Shown here: in pieces, positions 27,541 to 36,241 of the stretch | Numbering within the stretch: position 1 is the first letter of the stretch | Layout: each line of letters starts with the position of its first letter | Position numbers and translations under genes: made by a program | Source of the DNA: an uncultured Candidatus Altimarinota bacterium | GTDB lineage: Bacteria; Patescibacteriota; Gracilibacteria; BD1-5; UBA6164 | Direction: 5' to 3' | Assembly (NCBI GenBank): GCA_937931775.1 | Contig: CALHAQ010000010.1 | Span: 1-39,075 of the forward strand | Length of the DNA stretch: 39,075 nt | Notes under the pieces: generated by a model | What the model saw: the letters and a program-made list of their open reading frames with translations, nothing else | Told to the model about the DNA's origin: nothing | Databases searched by the model: none

Positions 27541-27541
27541 A

Positions 27542-28015
27542 ATGAGACAGAAAATATTTGAGATATTAAATTCTTTAGAAATACAATATACGAATTATCA
27601 GCATGACCCTGTTTTTACCTGTGACCAGGCTAAGGGAGTAGAGATTCCTGGTAAGAGAGTAAAAAGCCTCTTACTAAGAAATAAAAAAGCTACGAATTTT
27701 TATATGATTGTCCTTCCAGATAGTAAAAAACTTGATACAAATATTATCAGGACTATTTTTGCTGACACAAAAATGAGTTTTGCAAGTGAAGAGAGAATGA
27801 TGGAGAAAATCTGACTTAAACCGGGGAGCGTGAGTCCATTTGCGCTAATAAATAATATCGATAAAGATATTCGAGTTGTTTTTGATAAAGAACTCGAATC
27901 AGAGCTTGTAGGTTTTCATCCATTACAAAACGATAATACTATTGTTCTTGATATGAAATCAGTAGAACATTTTCTTGAAAACATAGGAAGTGAGTATATA
28001 TATCATGAATTATAA
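27542..28015 (+). CDS. YbaK/ProX-family aminoacyl-tRNA deacylase (ProXp-ala/PrdX-like)
   Basis: 157 residues. LNSLEIQYTNYQHDPVFTCD, KGVEIPGKRVKSLLLRNKKA, FYMIVLPDSKKLD and GLKPGSVSPFALIN (first Gly by UGA) follow the free-standing prolyl-tRNA editing family (PrdX/ProXp-ala), which hydrolyses Ala-tRNA-Pro. An in-frame ATG at 27527, inside the end of pyrB, would add five residues. It is probably translationally coupled to pyrB. The ProRS at 36242 seems to lack a cis-editing insertion, which would explain the need for a trans-editing enzyme. Exact substrate is inferred from family. Confidence 0.85.
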
Positions 28016-28040
28016 AAGCTCCTTCGTATAAGGAGCTTTT
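28014..28040 (+). terminator. Intrinsic terminator (bidirectional)
   Basis: AAAAGCTCCTT (28014-28024), loop CGTAT, AAGGAGCTTTT (28030-28040); it serves the plus-strand deacylase gene and the convergent gene at 28043. Confidence 0.85.
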
Positions 28041-28042
28041 AC

Positions 28043-28234
28043 TTATCTAAATATTTTATAATCTCAGACTTTCACATAATTTTCTCCGTTAGGTTTTTTT
28101 GGTCAAATGCTAGATCCTAATAATATGCTTACACCAAAGAAAAGACTAGCTCCTCAGATAATATAGGCTATAAAATCTGGAAACATAATATTTGTGAGTC
28201 CAAATGCTATCAGTATGAGTCCTGTATATTTCAT
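28043..28234 (-). CDS. Small two-helix membrane protein
   Basis: 63 residues, too interrupted by TGA to appear under the standard code. Two hydrophobic helices (LILIAFGLTNIMF and IAYIIGGASLFFGVSILLG) with three UGA-Gly, then a short hydrophilic tail. It begins 10 nt downstream of the murA stop on the same strand and so is probably in the murA operon. No family recognised. Confidence 0.6.
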
Positions 28235-28244
28235 ATATTTTTAA

Positions 28245-29504
28245 TTAATCATTTATTTCTTGTATATCTGCTCCAAGCTCTTGGAGTTTTCCAAGGAGAT
28301 TATCATATCCTCTATTAATCCAGTAAACATTTTCTACTTTTGTTGTTCCTTGAGCAATAAGTCCAGCTATAACCATAGCAGCTCATGATCTGAGATCCCA
28401 ACTGTTTACAGTATTTCAAATCAGGAGAGTAGGACCAGTTATTTTTGCCTCATGGAGGTTTATAATTCTTGATTTTCATCAGAGCCTTTCATATTCTACG
28501 AGCCAGTTGAGTCGTCATTCGTAGAGCACTTCATGTATTCTACTGGTTCAGTTGCACTGAGTCATCAGGACGCTAAACAGCGGCATAAGATCTGTTGGAA
28601 AGCCTGGAAATATATTTGTTTGTATATTTACTGCTGTGAGATTTTTTGCTCTATAAACCCTGAGAGTATCATTTCAGAGATTTTTTGTTTTGACTCAAGC
28701 CTCATGAAATTTGTAAAGAAATGCTCAAAGATCCTTAATTCTAGCCCTATGGATATCAATATATTTCTCACTTGCGAGTGCGGCTATGATAGCAAATGTT
28801 CCTGATTGAAGATAATCAGAAATAACTTCTTGCTGCAAATCTGTTTTTATATTACGAGTTCCATGGATAATAATAGTATGGTCATAGCGAATATCTATTT
28901 GTACTCCTGCTAATCTAAGGAAATCGATAAGGTTAAAAATATGTGGTTCGAATGCAGCAAGTTCTATAGTAGTATGAGCGTTTCTTGTAGCTGCTCACAT
29001 AATAAGATTTGCTGTTGCTGTAACTGCAAAGTAAGCTGTAACAGTAGTGTTTTCAGATGATCAGGCACCTGTAAACTTGAGCATATCTCAACTTTCCTCA
29101 AATCCATATCACATATCTATATACCCATTAATATGCTCATCTATAGGTCGCTTTCATATCTTATCTCCATGTGGAAATGGGAGATCAGCCCTCTCAAAAC
29201 GAGAAAGGAGACCAGCCATAAAATATATCCCCGCTCTAGTTCGTGCAATTTTACTGGTATCTATATTTTCCAGAGAAATATTACTGGTGTCTATACTTAG
29301 TATATCTCAAGAGAAGTCAGTAATGGCACCTAAGCTTTTATAAAAATGAAGAAAATCATGAACATCAAGTATGTCTGGAACATTTGAAAAAGAGACTCTT
29401 CCTGGAATCAGAAGGGCTGCTGACAATAGAGGGAGAGCAGCATTTTTACTTCATCCGATTATTACTTCTCAGCTAAGGGAAGTTGAATTATTAATATGAA
29501 ACAT
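28245..29504 (-). CDS. murA: UDP-N-acetylglucosamine 1-carboxyvinyltransferase (MurA), Cys to Asp variant
   Basis: 419 residues, the canonical length, rich in UGA-Gly. First committed step of peptidoglycan synthesis. GGSKNAALPLLSAALL carries the catalytic Lys (residue 20) and Asn. ARTRAGIYFMAGLLSRF follows. The loop that is PGGCAIGxRPVDLHI in E. coli reads PHGDKIGKRPIDEHI, so Asp114 replaces the usual Cys115. Known Asp variants (Mycobacterium, Chlamydia, Borrelia) remain active and resist fosfomycin. FPTDLMPLFSVLMTQ (FPTDLQAQ equivalent) and the closing VENVYWINRGYDNLLGKLQE are conserved. Confidence 0.92.
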
Positions 29505-29536
29505 TTTACTGCATTAGATATTACTTATATATGAGT

Positions 29537-29563
29537 ATTATAGTAAGCTCTAATAAATATCAA
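29537..29563 (-). promoter_or_regulatory. Promoter of murA
   Basis: On the minus strand TTGATA (29563-29558), 15 nt, TATAAT (29542-29537), giving a leader of about 25 nt. Confidence 0.55.
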
Positions 29564-29590
29564 AACAAAAGCTCTTATTCTCTTTTTTCT

Positions 29591-29618
29591 TTGACATTAT
29601 CACTAGAGAGAATATTCT
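29591..29618 (+). promoter_or_regulatory. Promoter of the large membrane protein gene
   Basis: TTGACA (29591-29596), 16 nt and TATTCT (29613-29618), about 41 nt before the ATG at 29660. Confidence 0.55.
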
Positions 29619-29659
29619 TGCAGTAAAGAATATGTCCTAATAATCAAATGATATAAAAT

Positions 29660-31570
29660 ATGTTTAAAACAGATGTGAGAAAATTAGATTTCCAGTGAAA
29701 AAATCTATTAAAAACTTACAGTGTTAATCTTGATGATGATCTAGATTGTATAATAGTTCTGAGTATAAAAGATGAAAAGTTAGGGGATCTACTATATCAT
29801 AAAATTATAGACTCCCTGATAGATAGAGTACACCCTAAAAATGTATATAAAGATTTTTCTAATGCTCTTGAAAATATAAATGCATTTTTGGCTTCTTGGA
29901 AACATGAATGAGAAAAGATTAAAGGTTTGCATGGTATCATAGGAGTATATCATAAAAAGACATTTTTATTTTCTACTGTATGAAGAGCTTCATGTTATTT
30001 ATATAATACTCATAGAGATGTTATAGAAATTACAGATAAAGAAGACACAACCCATGACTTTAGTTTTATTTCTTCAGGAGAAGTAGCTTCGGGAGAATCT
30101 CTTATTCTTTCTACGCTAAGGCTTTTAGATATCCTTTCAAAGGATGATATAAAAGATGGATTATTGTGAGGAGATATAGAAAGATCTTGAGATAATATAG
30201 AGAAGATATTATTCTCAGAACATAGCTGAAAAAATATAGCCCTTGTTTCCTGTAAAAAAGAAATACAAGCGCAAGATCAATGAAGCTGGAATTACCAGAA
30301 AGTATCTCATTACTTTCTTAGAGCCTGTGATAATAGTATTGTAAAAAGTACTCTCTCTCATATATATATACTGAGGGATAAATTATTAGATCAAAGCCTA
30401 CAGGTAAAAAGATTTTTATTGGCTATAGGAGTTCTTATGAGTGCTTTCTTCTTATATACTATTATTTCTGGGTTTCTTTGAGTGGCAAGTAATACAGTGG
30501 GTTCAGAAAAAATGAAAGAATCTTTAATTCTCGCGCAGAATAATATTGTGAATGCGAGTAAAAGTATGAATAATGAAGATATGTTTACTCTGAATATTGG
30601 GGCAGCTGAAGAAATTATTTCCAAACTAGAGTCAGAAGAAATCTTCTTGAATGACGTGGCAAAACTCAAAGATGAAATTGGGATACTACAAAAACAATTC
30701 AATGGTATAGAACCTTTTATTAGTACGAGTGAAAATACTATTTATACATATGAATGATCAAAACAGGTGGTAAAGATTCTTAGTAGGGATAATCAAATAT
30801 TTGTAGTACACAAAGATTCTATTACAGGACCAATACTTAAATGAGAAGACGCAGAAAATGCTATATTTCAAGACCTTCCATCAGGAGAATACTTTATAGA
30901 TGCTACTGTTTTTTGAACGGATATTGTACTTATTACTAATACAGGAAAAGTAGTAAACTTTGCTAAAAATAGTTACTTTAGTTATTCAGATGTACTTGAT
31001 CAAGTAACATGGGAGCTCTCTCCAATTATAAACTCTTTTAATACAAGTTTATATATGCTCTCAGATAGTGGGAATCAAATCTTGCGTCATAAAAGAAAAT
31101 GATCAGACTATGATTCTGGTGTTGCATATCTTAAAGATCAAGATGCAATTGATACAGGTCGTATTCTTTCTCTCGCAATAGATGGGGGGATTTATATACT
31201 CAAACTCGACGGAAGTATAGTAAAACTTTTCCGTTCTCCAGAATATAGACTCGAGTCTCTTGTACTCAATAAACTTCCAAAAAATTATAGTTTCAAAAAT
31301 CTAGATGGAGAAAATCTACCATCTCTGAGAGCCAGAAGAGAACTCAGCTATGTATATATGCTTTTAGACAATAGGATACTTATCTTCAGGCCAAACACGA
31401 CCAATATTAATGATGTAAAATCTCTGCAATATCTTGGTCAGATAGAAGGAAAGGATATTATCATAGAAGATTTTTACGTAGATAATGACGGAGAAATATT
31501 TATTGCAGCGACTCGTTGAGTCTACAGGCTTGAATTTGATGTAAATGATGAAGATATCATATTGAAATAG
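29660..31570 (+). CDS. Large single-TM protein with PP2C-like N-terminus and beta-propeller-like C-terminus
   Basis: 636 residues, recovered only with UGA=Gly. The cytoplasmic part (about 1-245) alternates short strands and helices in a way reminiscent of PP2C/SpoIIE phosphatases (GIIGVYHKKTFLFSTVGRAS, FISSGEVASGESLILSTLRL). The metal-binding Asp pairs are not evident, so it may be a pseudo-phosphatase. One membrane helix follows (LLAIGVLMSAFFLYTIISGF), then a coiled coil (about 275-350). The last 280 residues contain repeated short strands with Asp/Gly turns (SGEYFIDATVFGTDIVLIT, LSLAIDGGIYILKLDGSIVK), as in a beta-propeller. Function unknown. Confidence 0.75.
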
Positions 31571-31624
31571 TATTTCTACTAGTAAACTTCAGATGGGTAA
31601 ATATAGAATTTCGATAAAACAAAG

Positions 31625-31656
31625 AAAATCTCTCGAGTTATAACTCGAGAGATTTT
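31625..31656. terminator. Long palindromic terminator between convergent genes
   Basis: A 32-nt perfect palindrome (AAAATCTCTCGAGTTA and its complement) with A-run and T-run ends. It serves the plus-strand gene and touches the stop of the convergent YebC gene. Confidence 0.85.
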
Positions 31657-32425
31657 ATGTTCTAAAAGTATTTTTTTCTATGAATTCATTTACCTCTTTT
31701 TGTAATTCAGGGGAGATAATCTCATTAGATGAGACAATATTTACATCTTCATCAGCGTCAAAGGCCTCGAGCATTTTTGTAAATTTGAGAGCTTTGTCAA
31801 AATCATCAATTTCCATCTCATTATCTGGAATATAATCAAGCTTTGATTCAAAGATTTCTATATTTTTATCTGAAAAAAATGTTTCTACACTGTGTAAATC
31901 CTCAGGAGCAGTAATAATTTTCGTATATCAAGCTTCTGAGATTATATCCTGCGCATCTGTATCAAACACAAGTTCTTCTATAGAATCATAGCTATGTATG
32001 TTGGGGTCTATAAAAATAACTCACTTATTATGAAACATCCATGATACGGCACCTGCCTCTCCCATATTTCCTCCATATTTTGAAAATATACTTCTGATAT
32101 TTGAAACAGTCCTATTTTTATTGTCAGTGAGAGTAGAGATAAGGAAAGCTACTCCTCCAGGAGCATATCCTTCGTATACTATTTCTGATATTTGAGCAGC
32201 ATCCTTGTCCTCTCATGTCCCTTTTTTGATAGCTCTATCAATCGTATCGCTTGGAACTCCATCTTTTTTTGCTTTTACAATAAGTCCTGCGAGAGCAGGG
32301 TTATCATCTGGATTTCATCATTTTTGAGCAGCTATGGCAATAAGCTTTGCATGCATAGAAAATATCTTTCACTTTACTGCATTTACTGCATTTTTTCTCG
32401 CTTGTACTACCGGACCTCTTCACAT
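31655..32425 (-). CDS. YebC/PmpR-family protein
   Basis: 256 residues. The second codon is UGA, giving MGRGPVVQARKNAVNAVKGK, close to the family MAGHSKWANIxHRKxAxDAKR block. Further conserved blocks: NPDDNPALAGLIVKAKKDGV, PSDTIDRAIKKGTGEDKD, YEGYAPGGVAFLISTLTDN, and KYGGNMGEAGAVSWMF. YebC proteins are transcription regulators or, as more recently proposed, ribosome-associated factors helping translation of proline-rich stretches. Divergent from rplY. Confidence 0.92.
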
Positions 32426-32527
32426 ATATGAGATACTTAAAAACTAAATAATTATTTGTATCCTAAGGCTTTTACTGTTCTTGTAAAGCTCCCTTTTAGA
32501 TAACTATCAAAAAATAGTAAAAAACTT

Positions 32528-32555
32528 TTGCAAGAAGCCCCTTTTTATATACAAT
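32528..32555 (+). promoter_or_regulatory. Promoter of rplY
   Basis: TTGCAA (32528-32533), 16 nt and TACAAT (32550-32555), leaving a leader of about 45 nt. Confidence 0.55.
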
Positions 32556-32605
32556 CTGTGAGCTTTCTTTGAAAAAAAAGAAATTTATTCGTTTTATAAG
32601 AAATT

Positions 32606-33256
32606 ATGGCATCATTTGCAATTACAGCTGACGTTCGTGACGTAAATCAAAAAACATCAGAAATTAGACAGACAAGAAGAGTTCCAGGTATTGTATACGG
32701 GAAGACTCAAGAGCCTATTTCTCTTACATGTGATAGCTCTGAATTTCTCAGACTTCACAGAAAAGCTGGTGAAAGTAATATCATCAACCTCAAAGTTGGA
32801 AAAGTAGATTTAGAAGTACTGGTTCATCAAACTCAAAAGCACCCAGTTTCATGAGAATTTACTCATGTAGATTTCTATGCAATTACTAGAGGTGAAAAAC
32901 TTCAAACAAAGATTCACTTTAATTTTATTGGTGAAGCTGCTGCAGTAAAAGAAGGAGCTATTATAGAAGAATCTCTCAGAGAGATTGAAGTAAAATGTCT
33001 TCCAAGAGATCTTGTAGATCACTTTGATGTGGACATATCTGTTCTTAATGCTGCTGGAGATGCTATTAGAGTATCTGACCTTGGTATTGATACGGAAAAG
33101 TACGAACTTATAACTGGTGAGGATACACTTATAGCTGCTGCTACTCTTCCGAGAGCTGAAGTTGCTGCTGATGATGAAGTGGAAGGAGAAGAAGCAGTTG
33201 AAGGAGAGGAAACAAAAGAAGGAGAAGAAGGTGAAGTGTCATCAGAGGAATCGTAA
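32606..33256 (+). CDS. rplY: 50S ribosomal protein L25/CTC family
   Basis: 216 residues. The N-terminal half has the L25 core (RQTRRVPGIVYGKTQEPISL, VLVHQTQKHPVSGEFTHVDF with the Gly of SGEF by UGA). The C-terminal TL5/CTC beta domain follows (IEVKCLPRDLVDHFDVDISV). A strongly acidic tail (about 190-216, Glu/Gly repeats) is common in CTC-type L25. It binds 5S rRNA. Single gene with its own promoter and terminator. Confidence 0.93.
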
Positions 33257-33277
33257 TAACAACTATTGATATTTAAG

Positions 33278-33308
33278 ACTTCCTCAATACACTTTGAGGG
33301 AGTTTTTT
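33278..33308 (+). terminator. Intrinsic terminator after rplY
   Basis: ACTTCCTCAA and TTTGAGGGAGT pair with a short loop and are followed by a T-run. Confidence 0.8.
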
Positions 33309-33327
33309 ATTTACTTAAAAATAAATC

Positions 33328-33657
33328 ATGAAGGTATATATTTGGGGAGAGTGAGATCAAGCTACACAACTACAATCAAAAATAGCTGGAGTATTGGAAG
33401 AGCTTTGACTTACGGACTTTGTAAATGTAGATTCTACGACAGATGTAGCAATCAAGAAAGAACTTGGTATATCTGAGGAATCTGCTCTTATTATAGAAGA
33501 GGAAACTATAGATTTTAAAGATATGATCTTTGAGTGAATGGTTCCTGAGGATGAAGAGTTGAAATCAATGTTTATATCTATCATAGGATGATGATCAGGT
33601 GGATGATGTGGATCAAAAGATGAATCTGGATCGTGTGGAACAGGATGTAGTTGCTAA
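33328..33657 (+). CDS. Thioredoxin-like small protein without CxxC, with Cys/Gly-rich tail
   Basis: 109 residues with eight UGA-Gly. Residues 1-75 follow the Thioredoxin_3 (redox-active disulfide protein 2) pattern: strand MKVYIWGEG, a helix, TDFVNVDSTTDVAIKKELGI, ESALIIEEETIDFKDMI. The position of the active CxxC reads GDQAT, so the usual disulfide is missing. The last 23 residues are Gly/Ser with four Cys (IIGGGSGGGCGS ... GSCGTGCSC), several Gly being UGA, perhaps a metal-binding or membrane-distal redox tail. Start chosen at the ATG beginning the first strand. Function is uncertain. Confidence 0.7.
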
Positions 33658-33663
33658 ATAAAC

Positions 33664-33696
33664 AAAAAAGACTCGAGCTATACTCGAGTCTTTTTT
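33664..33696. terminator. Intrinsic terminator (bidirectional)
   Basis: AAAAAAGACTCGAG (33664-33677), loop CTATA, CTCGAGTCTTTTTT (33683-33696), 14 bp, between convergent genes. Confidence 0.9.
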
Positions 33697-33708
33697 GTTT
33701 ATTTATTT

Positions 33709-35175
33709 TTATTGATCCTGTGTTGTATTTGTTTCTACTTCATCTGATATAACTTCTTCTTCAACTTCTGCAGGAGTGGTAGTAACTGAACTTGCTGCTT
33801 TCTTCACTATCGTATAGTAATCAGTATATACGAGTTTACCATCTTCTCAGAAGTAATTTACCTTGTATTGGTTTGTCCCTTCTTCGAGTGTTTCAAACCT
33901 TTCAAATGCATGGTACCTCCAGGTACTTCCGTTGAATGAAGCAAGTTTAAATCCATTTACTTCTACTTTAGAAATCCCTTCAGCAGTAGTAACTCATCTG
34001 ATGGTGATTTCAGATCCTGTTGTTGCAAATTTTCCAGTAACAGATGGAGAAGTAAATCCAAAATCTGTACCATCTACTCAGAATGTTGTAATTCCTTGTG
34101 AGTTAGTAGAACTTGTTGTCTGAACTACATTTGAGCTTATATTAGATGAACTTCAACCTGAATTATATACAGTTATAACTTTTTTTTCTAAAATATTTTT
34201 ATCAGTATCATATATTTTTATAACTACATCATTCACACTATTTCATAGGGGGAGAGCAGAGAATGAAAAAATCTTTTTATCCCCAGATATACTCGCTTGT
34301 CTGTTGTTAATAGATATAGTTCATACATTTTCAGAAAGAATTTTTCATGAAATATCTAGCGTATTTGAACTTACACTCATTTCATCACGTAGGTTATCAA
34401 AGCTGAGATATATCCCACTACTTCATATTGATTCTGCTGTATTACCAGTTCCACTTTCTACTTGATCTTGTTTATTCAGTATTTCAAATCATTTATTGTC
34501 TATAAACCAATCACTTCCTTTGAAATAGCTTCCTATATTTCATTTTTCACTAGCAAGATCTATATCACTGTTTGATGCATTTTGTTTGAGTATACTAATT
34601 TTTTGTCATTTTGTGAGAGATGTTGAAACTCATACACTATTTGATACTTTAGCACTTCATGAAAGAAGGTAAATAGTACTACTTGCTTCGTTTTGAGCTA
34701 AAGACATCACTGTTCCCGCTGGTGCAGAAACGTTAGCATATTTCATAGTAATATTGGTGTTTTCTCAGAGTGATACCCATGCATCAGAAGAATAAAGTCA
34801 AAAACTTCCATCTTCATTGTATTTTAATTCGGCTGTTTTATTGAGTGATATTTGTGTTCCACTATCGAAGCTCAAATCAAGAGCTCCCTCTTTTACTATA
34901 ATTCTTTCTCATTTATATAAACTCGCACTATCTGTAATCTTTTCTTTTACTTCTCATGGGTATACGATATGAGCCTCAGTATCAATATCAATAAAGCTAA
35001 TATCTACAGGAATCCTATTTTCATTTGAACTGTTGGTAGTGCTAGTATCGCTTTCATCTCCATTGAAGAGACTAAAGAGTAATAAAAGCAAAAGGGCTCA
35101 TCATACTATTGGAACCAGGTAATCTTTAAAAGTATTTTGAAAGGTATTTCTATTTCTATTTCTATATCGAGTCAT
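33709..35175 (-). CDS. Membrane-anchored FecR-like surface protein
   Basis: 488 residues. A basic N-terminus (MTRYRNRNRNTFQNTF) and one uncleaved membrane helix (YLVPIVGGALLLLLFSLF) place the rest outside the cell. Residues about 75-215 resemble the FecR domain (KITDSASLYKGERIIVKEGA, LDLSFDSGTQISL, GSAKVSNSVGVSTSLTKGQK). Later regions look like Ig-type beta modules (FATTGSEITIRGVTTAEGIS, KVEVNGFKLASFNGSTW, QYKVNYFGEDGKLVYTD), ending in a Thr/Glu-rich tail. Many UGA-Gly. No sigma/anti-sigma gene is adjacent, so it is probably structural. The domain call is by pattern only. Confidence 0.75.
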
Positions 35176-35297
35176 AAGAGAGTGATTATTTAGGCAGTAT
35201 ACTCCTATATTTATATAAAAAAAAGACAAAAAAACAAGAAAAAATACTCTATATAAATATTATAAAATAAAAAATTAAAAAGTATATATTCGTTCAT

Positions 35298-35325
35298 TTG
35301 GACCATATATATTTATCACTATAAT
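35298..35325 (+). promoter_or_regulatory. Promoter of the repeat lipoprotein
   Basis: TTGGAC (35298-35303), 16 nt, TATAAT (35320-35325), about 36 nt before the ATG. Confidence 0.6.
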
Positions 35326-35361
35326 CACGCGTGCTAGTTTATTTTGCTTAAAAAATATAAT

Positions 35362-35757
35362 ATGAAAAAAATACTAGGAATAGCTCTTATCGTTTCACTT
35401 GCAGCTCTTGCTTCATGTGGAGTAAAAGATGCTGCTAACTCAGTTGTTGAAACAGCTGGAGACGCAGTAGAAGCTACAGTAGATGTTGCTGGAGACGCGG
35501 CTGAAGGTGTTGTTGATACTGCTACTGATGCAGTAGAGGCTACAGTAGATGTTGCTGGAAATGCAGCTGAAGGTGTTGTTGATACTGCTACTGATGCAGT
35601 AGAAATTGCAGAAGATGCAGTAGCTGAAACTGGAGAAGCTATGATGGATAAATGAGAAGAAGTTATGGAAAAAGCAGACGATACTGCTGAAGCTATGATG
35701 GATAAAGGGGAAGAGAAAATGATGGATGATAGCGCTACTGGTGCGATGCAAAAATAA
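35362..35757 (+). CDS. Lipoprotein with alanine/valine/acid tandem repeats
   Basis: 131 residues. Signal MKKILGIALIVSLAALASCG with lipobox LASC (Cys19). The mature part is made of 22-residue repeats of the type DAVEATVDVAGDAAEGVVDT followed by AT, two full copies and a partial third. A helical tail with repeated EAMMDKGEE motifs follows, one Gly by UGA. The composition suggests a long amphipathic helix or coiled coil on the surface, like small Ala-rich lipoproteins. Single gene, closed by a strong terminator. Confidence 0.85.
35461..35603 (+). repeat. Tandem 66-bp direct repeat in the lipoprotein gene
   Basis: Units start at 35461, 35527 and 35593 (third partial), identical but for a few substitutions, and code for the 22-residue protein repeat. 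Recent duplication or slippage is likely. Confidence 0.85.
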
Positions 35758-35770
35758 TTTTTTCTAACAT

Positions 35771-35808
35771 AAAAATGCTTTCTTAGTAATAAGAAAGCAT
35801 TTTTTTTG
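35771..35808 (+). terminator. Intrinsic terminator after the lipoprotein gene
   Basis: ATGCTTTCTTA (35775-35785) pairs with TAAGAAAGCAT (35790-35800) and is followed by eight T. The T-run merges into the -35 box of the next promoter. Confidence 0.85.
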
Positions 35809-35833
35809 ACAAAATCATCTTTCAAAATATCAT
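35806..35833 (+). promoter_or_regulatory. Promoter of the proS attenuator transcript
   Basis: TTGACA (35806-35811), 16 nt, TATCAT (35828-35833); the leader ATG starts 7 nt after the box, implying a leaderless transcript. Same -10 and spacing as the hisS leader. Confidence 0.65.
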
Positions 35834-35839
35834 AACGCT

Positions 35840-35890
35840 ATGAATACAAAACAGAACTGGCACCTGCAACCCCTAGACCCTTCTTTATAG
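35840..35890 (+). CDS. Leader peptide of the proS attenuator
   Basis: A 16-residue ORF, MNTKQNWHLQPLDPSL, with two Pro codons (CCC at 35870, CCT at 35879). CCCCTA (35870-35875), which contains the first Pro codon, pairs with TAGGGG (35891-35896) just after the stop: a 1:2 hairpin that a stalled ribosome would disrupt. The freed AGGGG can then pair with CTCCT in the 5' arm of the terminator (5 bp, one G-U), weaker than in the hisS case. CCC looks rare in neighbouring genes, where CCA and CCT prevail. Confidence 0.6.
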   Translation: MNTKQNWHLQPLDPSL

Positions 35891-35920
35891 TAGGGGTAGT
35901 TGTTTTGACGATATAATTTC

Positions 35921-35957
35921 AAAAATCTCTCCTGACTATATAGGAGGGATTTTTTTT
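35921..35957 (+). terminator. Attenuator terminator upstream of proS
   Basis: AAAAATCTCTCCT (35921-35933), loop GACTATAT, AGGAGGGATTTTT (35942-35954), 13 bp with one G-U, plus a T-run. It lies 30 nt after the leader stop. Confidence 0.85.
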
Positions 35958-36043
35958 AATCTTTATATTCTAAACATAACAAATAACATGGGACCACAAA
36001 TAACAAACATACTCAGATACTAAATGACACCTGAAAAGAATTC

Positions 36044-36235
36044 TTGCTTGATCTTACGCGTGATACGCTCGGAGTAGATATCACTTTAGATCAGATACAT
36101 GATATACTTTCTCTCCAATCTCGTCTACAAAAAGATAGTGATACGGGGAGATGGAAAATCCAAAATAAAAAGAAGCATTGATGATATCTGAATATAGATA
36201 CATTTCGAGAAAAAATTTTACAAAAAATAACTTAA
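36044..36235 (+). CDS. Small hypothetical protein upstream of proS, start uncertain
   Basis: The frame ending at 36235 is open from 35985. It encodes ...GKEFLLDLTRDTLGVDITLD then QIHDILSLQSRLQKDSDTGR and ends DTFREKILQKIT, with UGA-Gly. No ATG or GTG lies in it; the only conventional start is TTG at 36044 (63 residues). An ATG at 35988 lies in another frame and reaches TAA after 11 codons. Either translation starts at a non-standard codon or at TTG, or a frameshift separates start from body. It is helical, of no known family, and ends 6 nt before proS, so it shares the proS transcript. Confidence 0.45.
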
Positions 36236-36241
36236 ATAATT

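Noticed and set aside
35334..35825. 163-codon minus-strand frame across the repeat lipoprotein
   Set aside because: It is a shadow of the tandem repeats (Ser/Ala/Thr-rich) and spans promoters and a terminator; the plus-strand frame has a lipobox and fits code 25.
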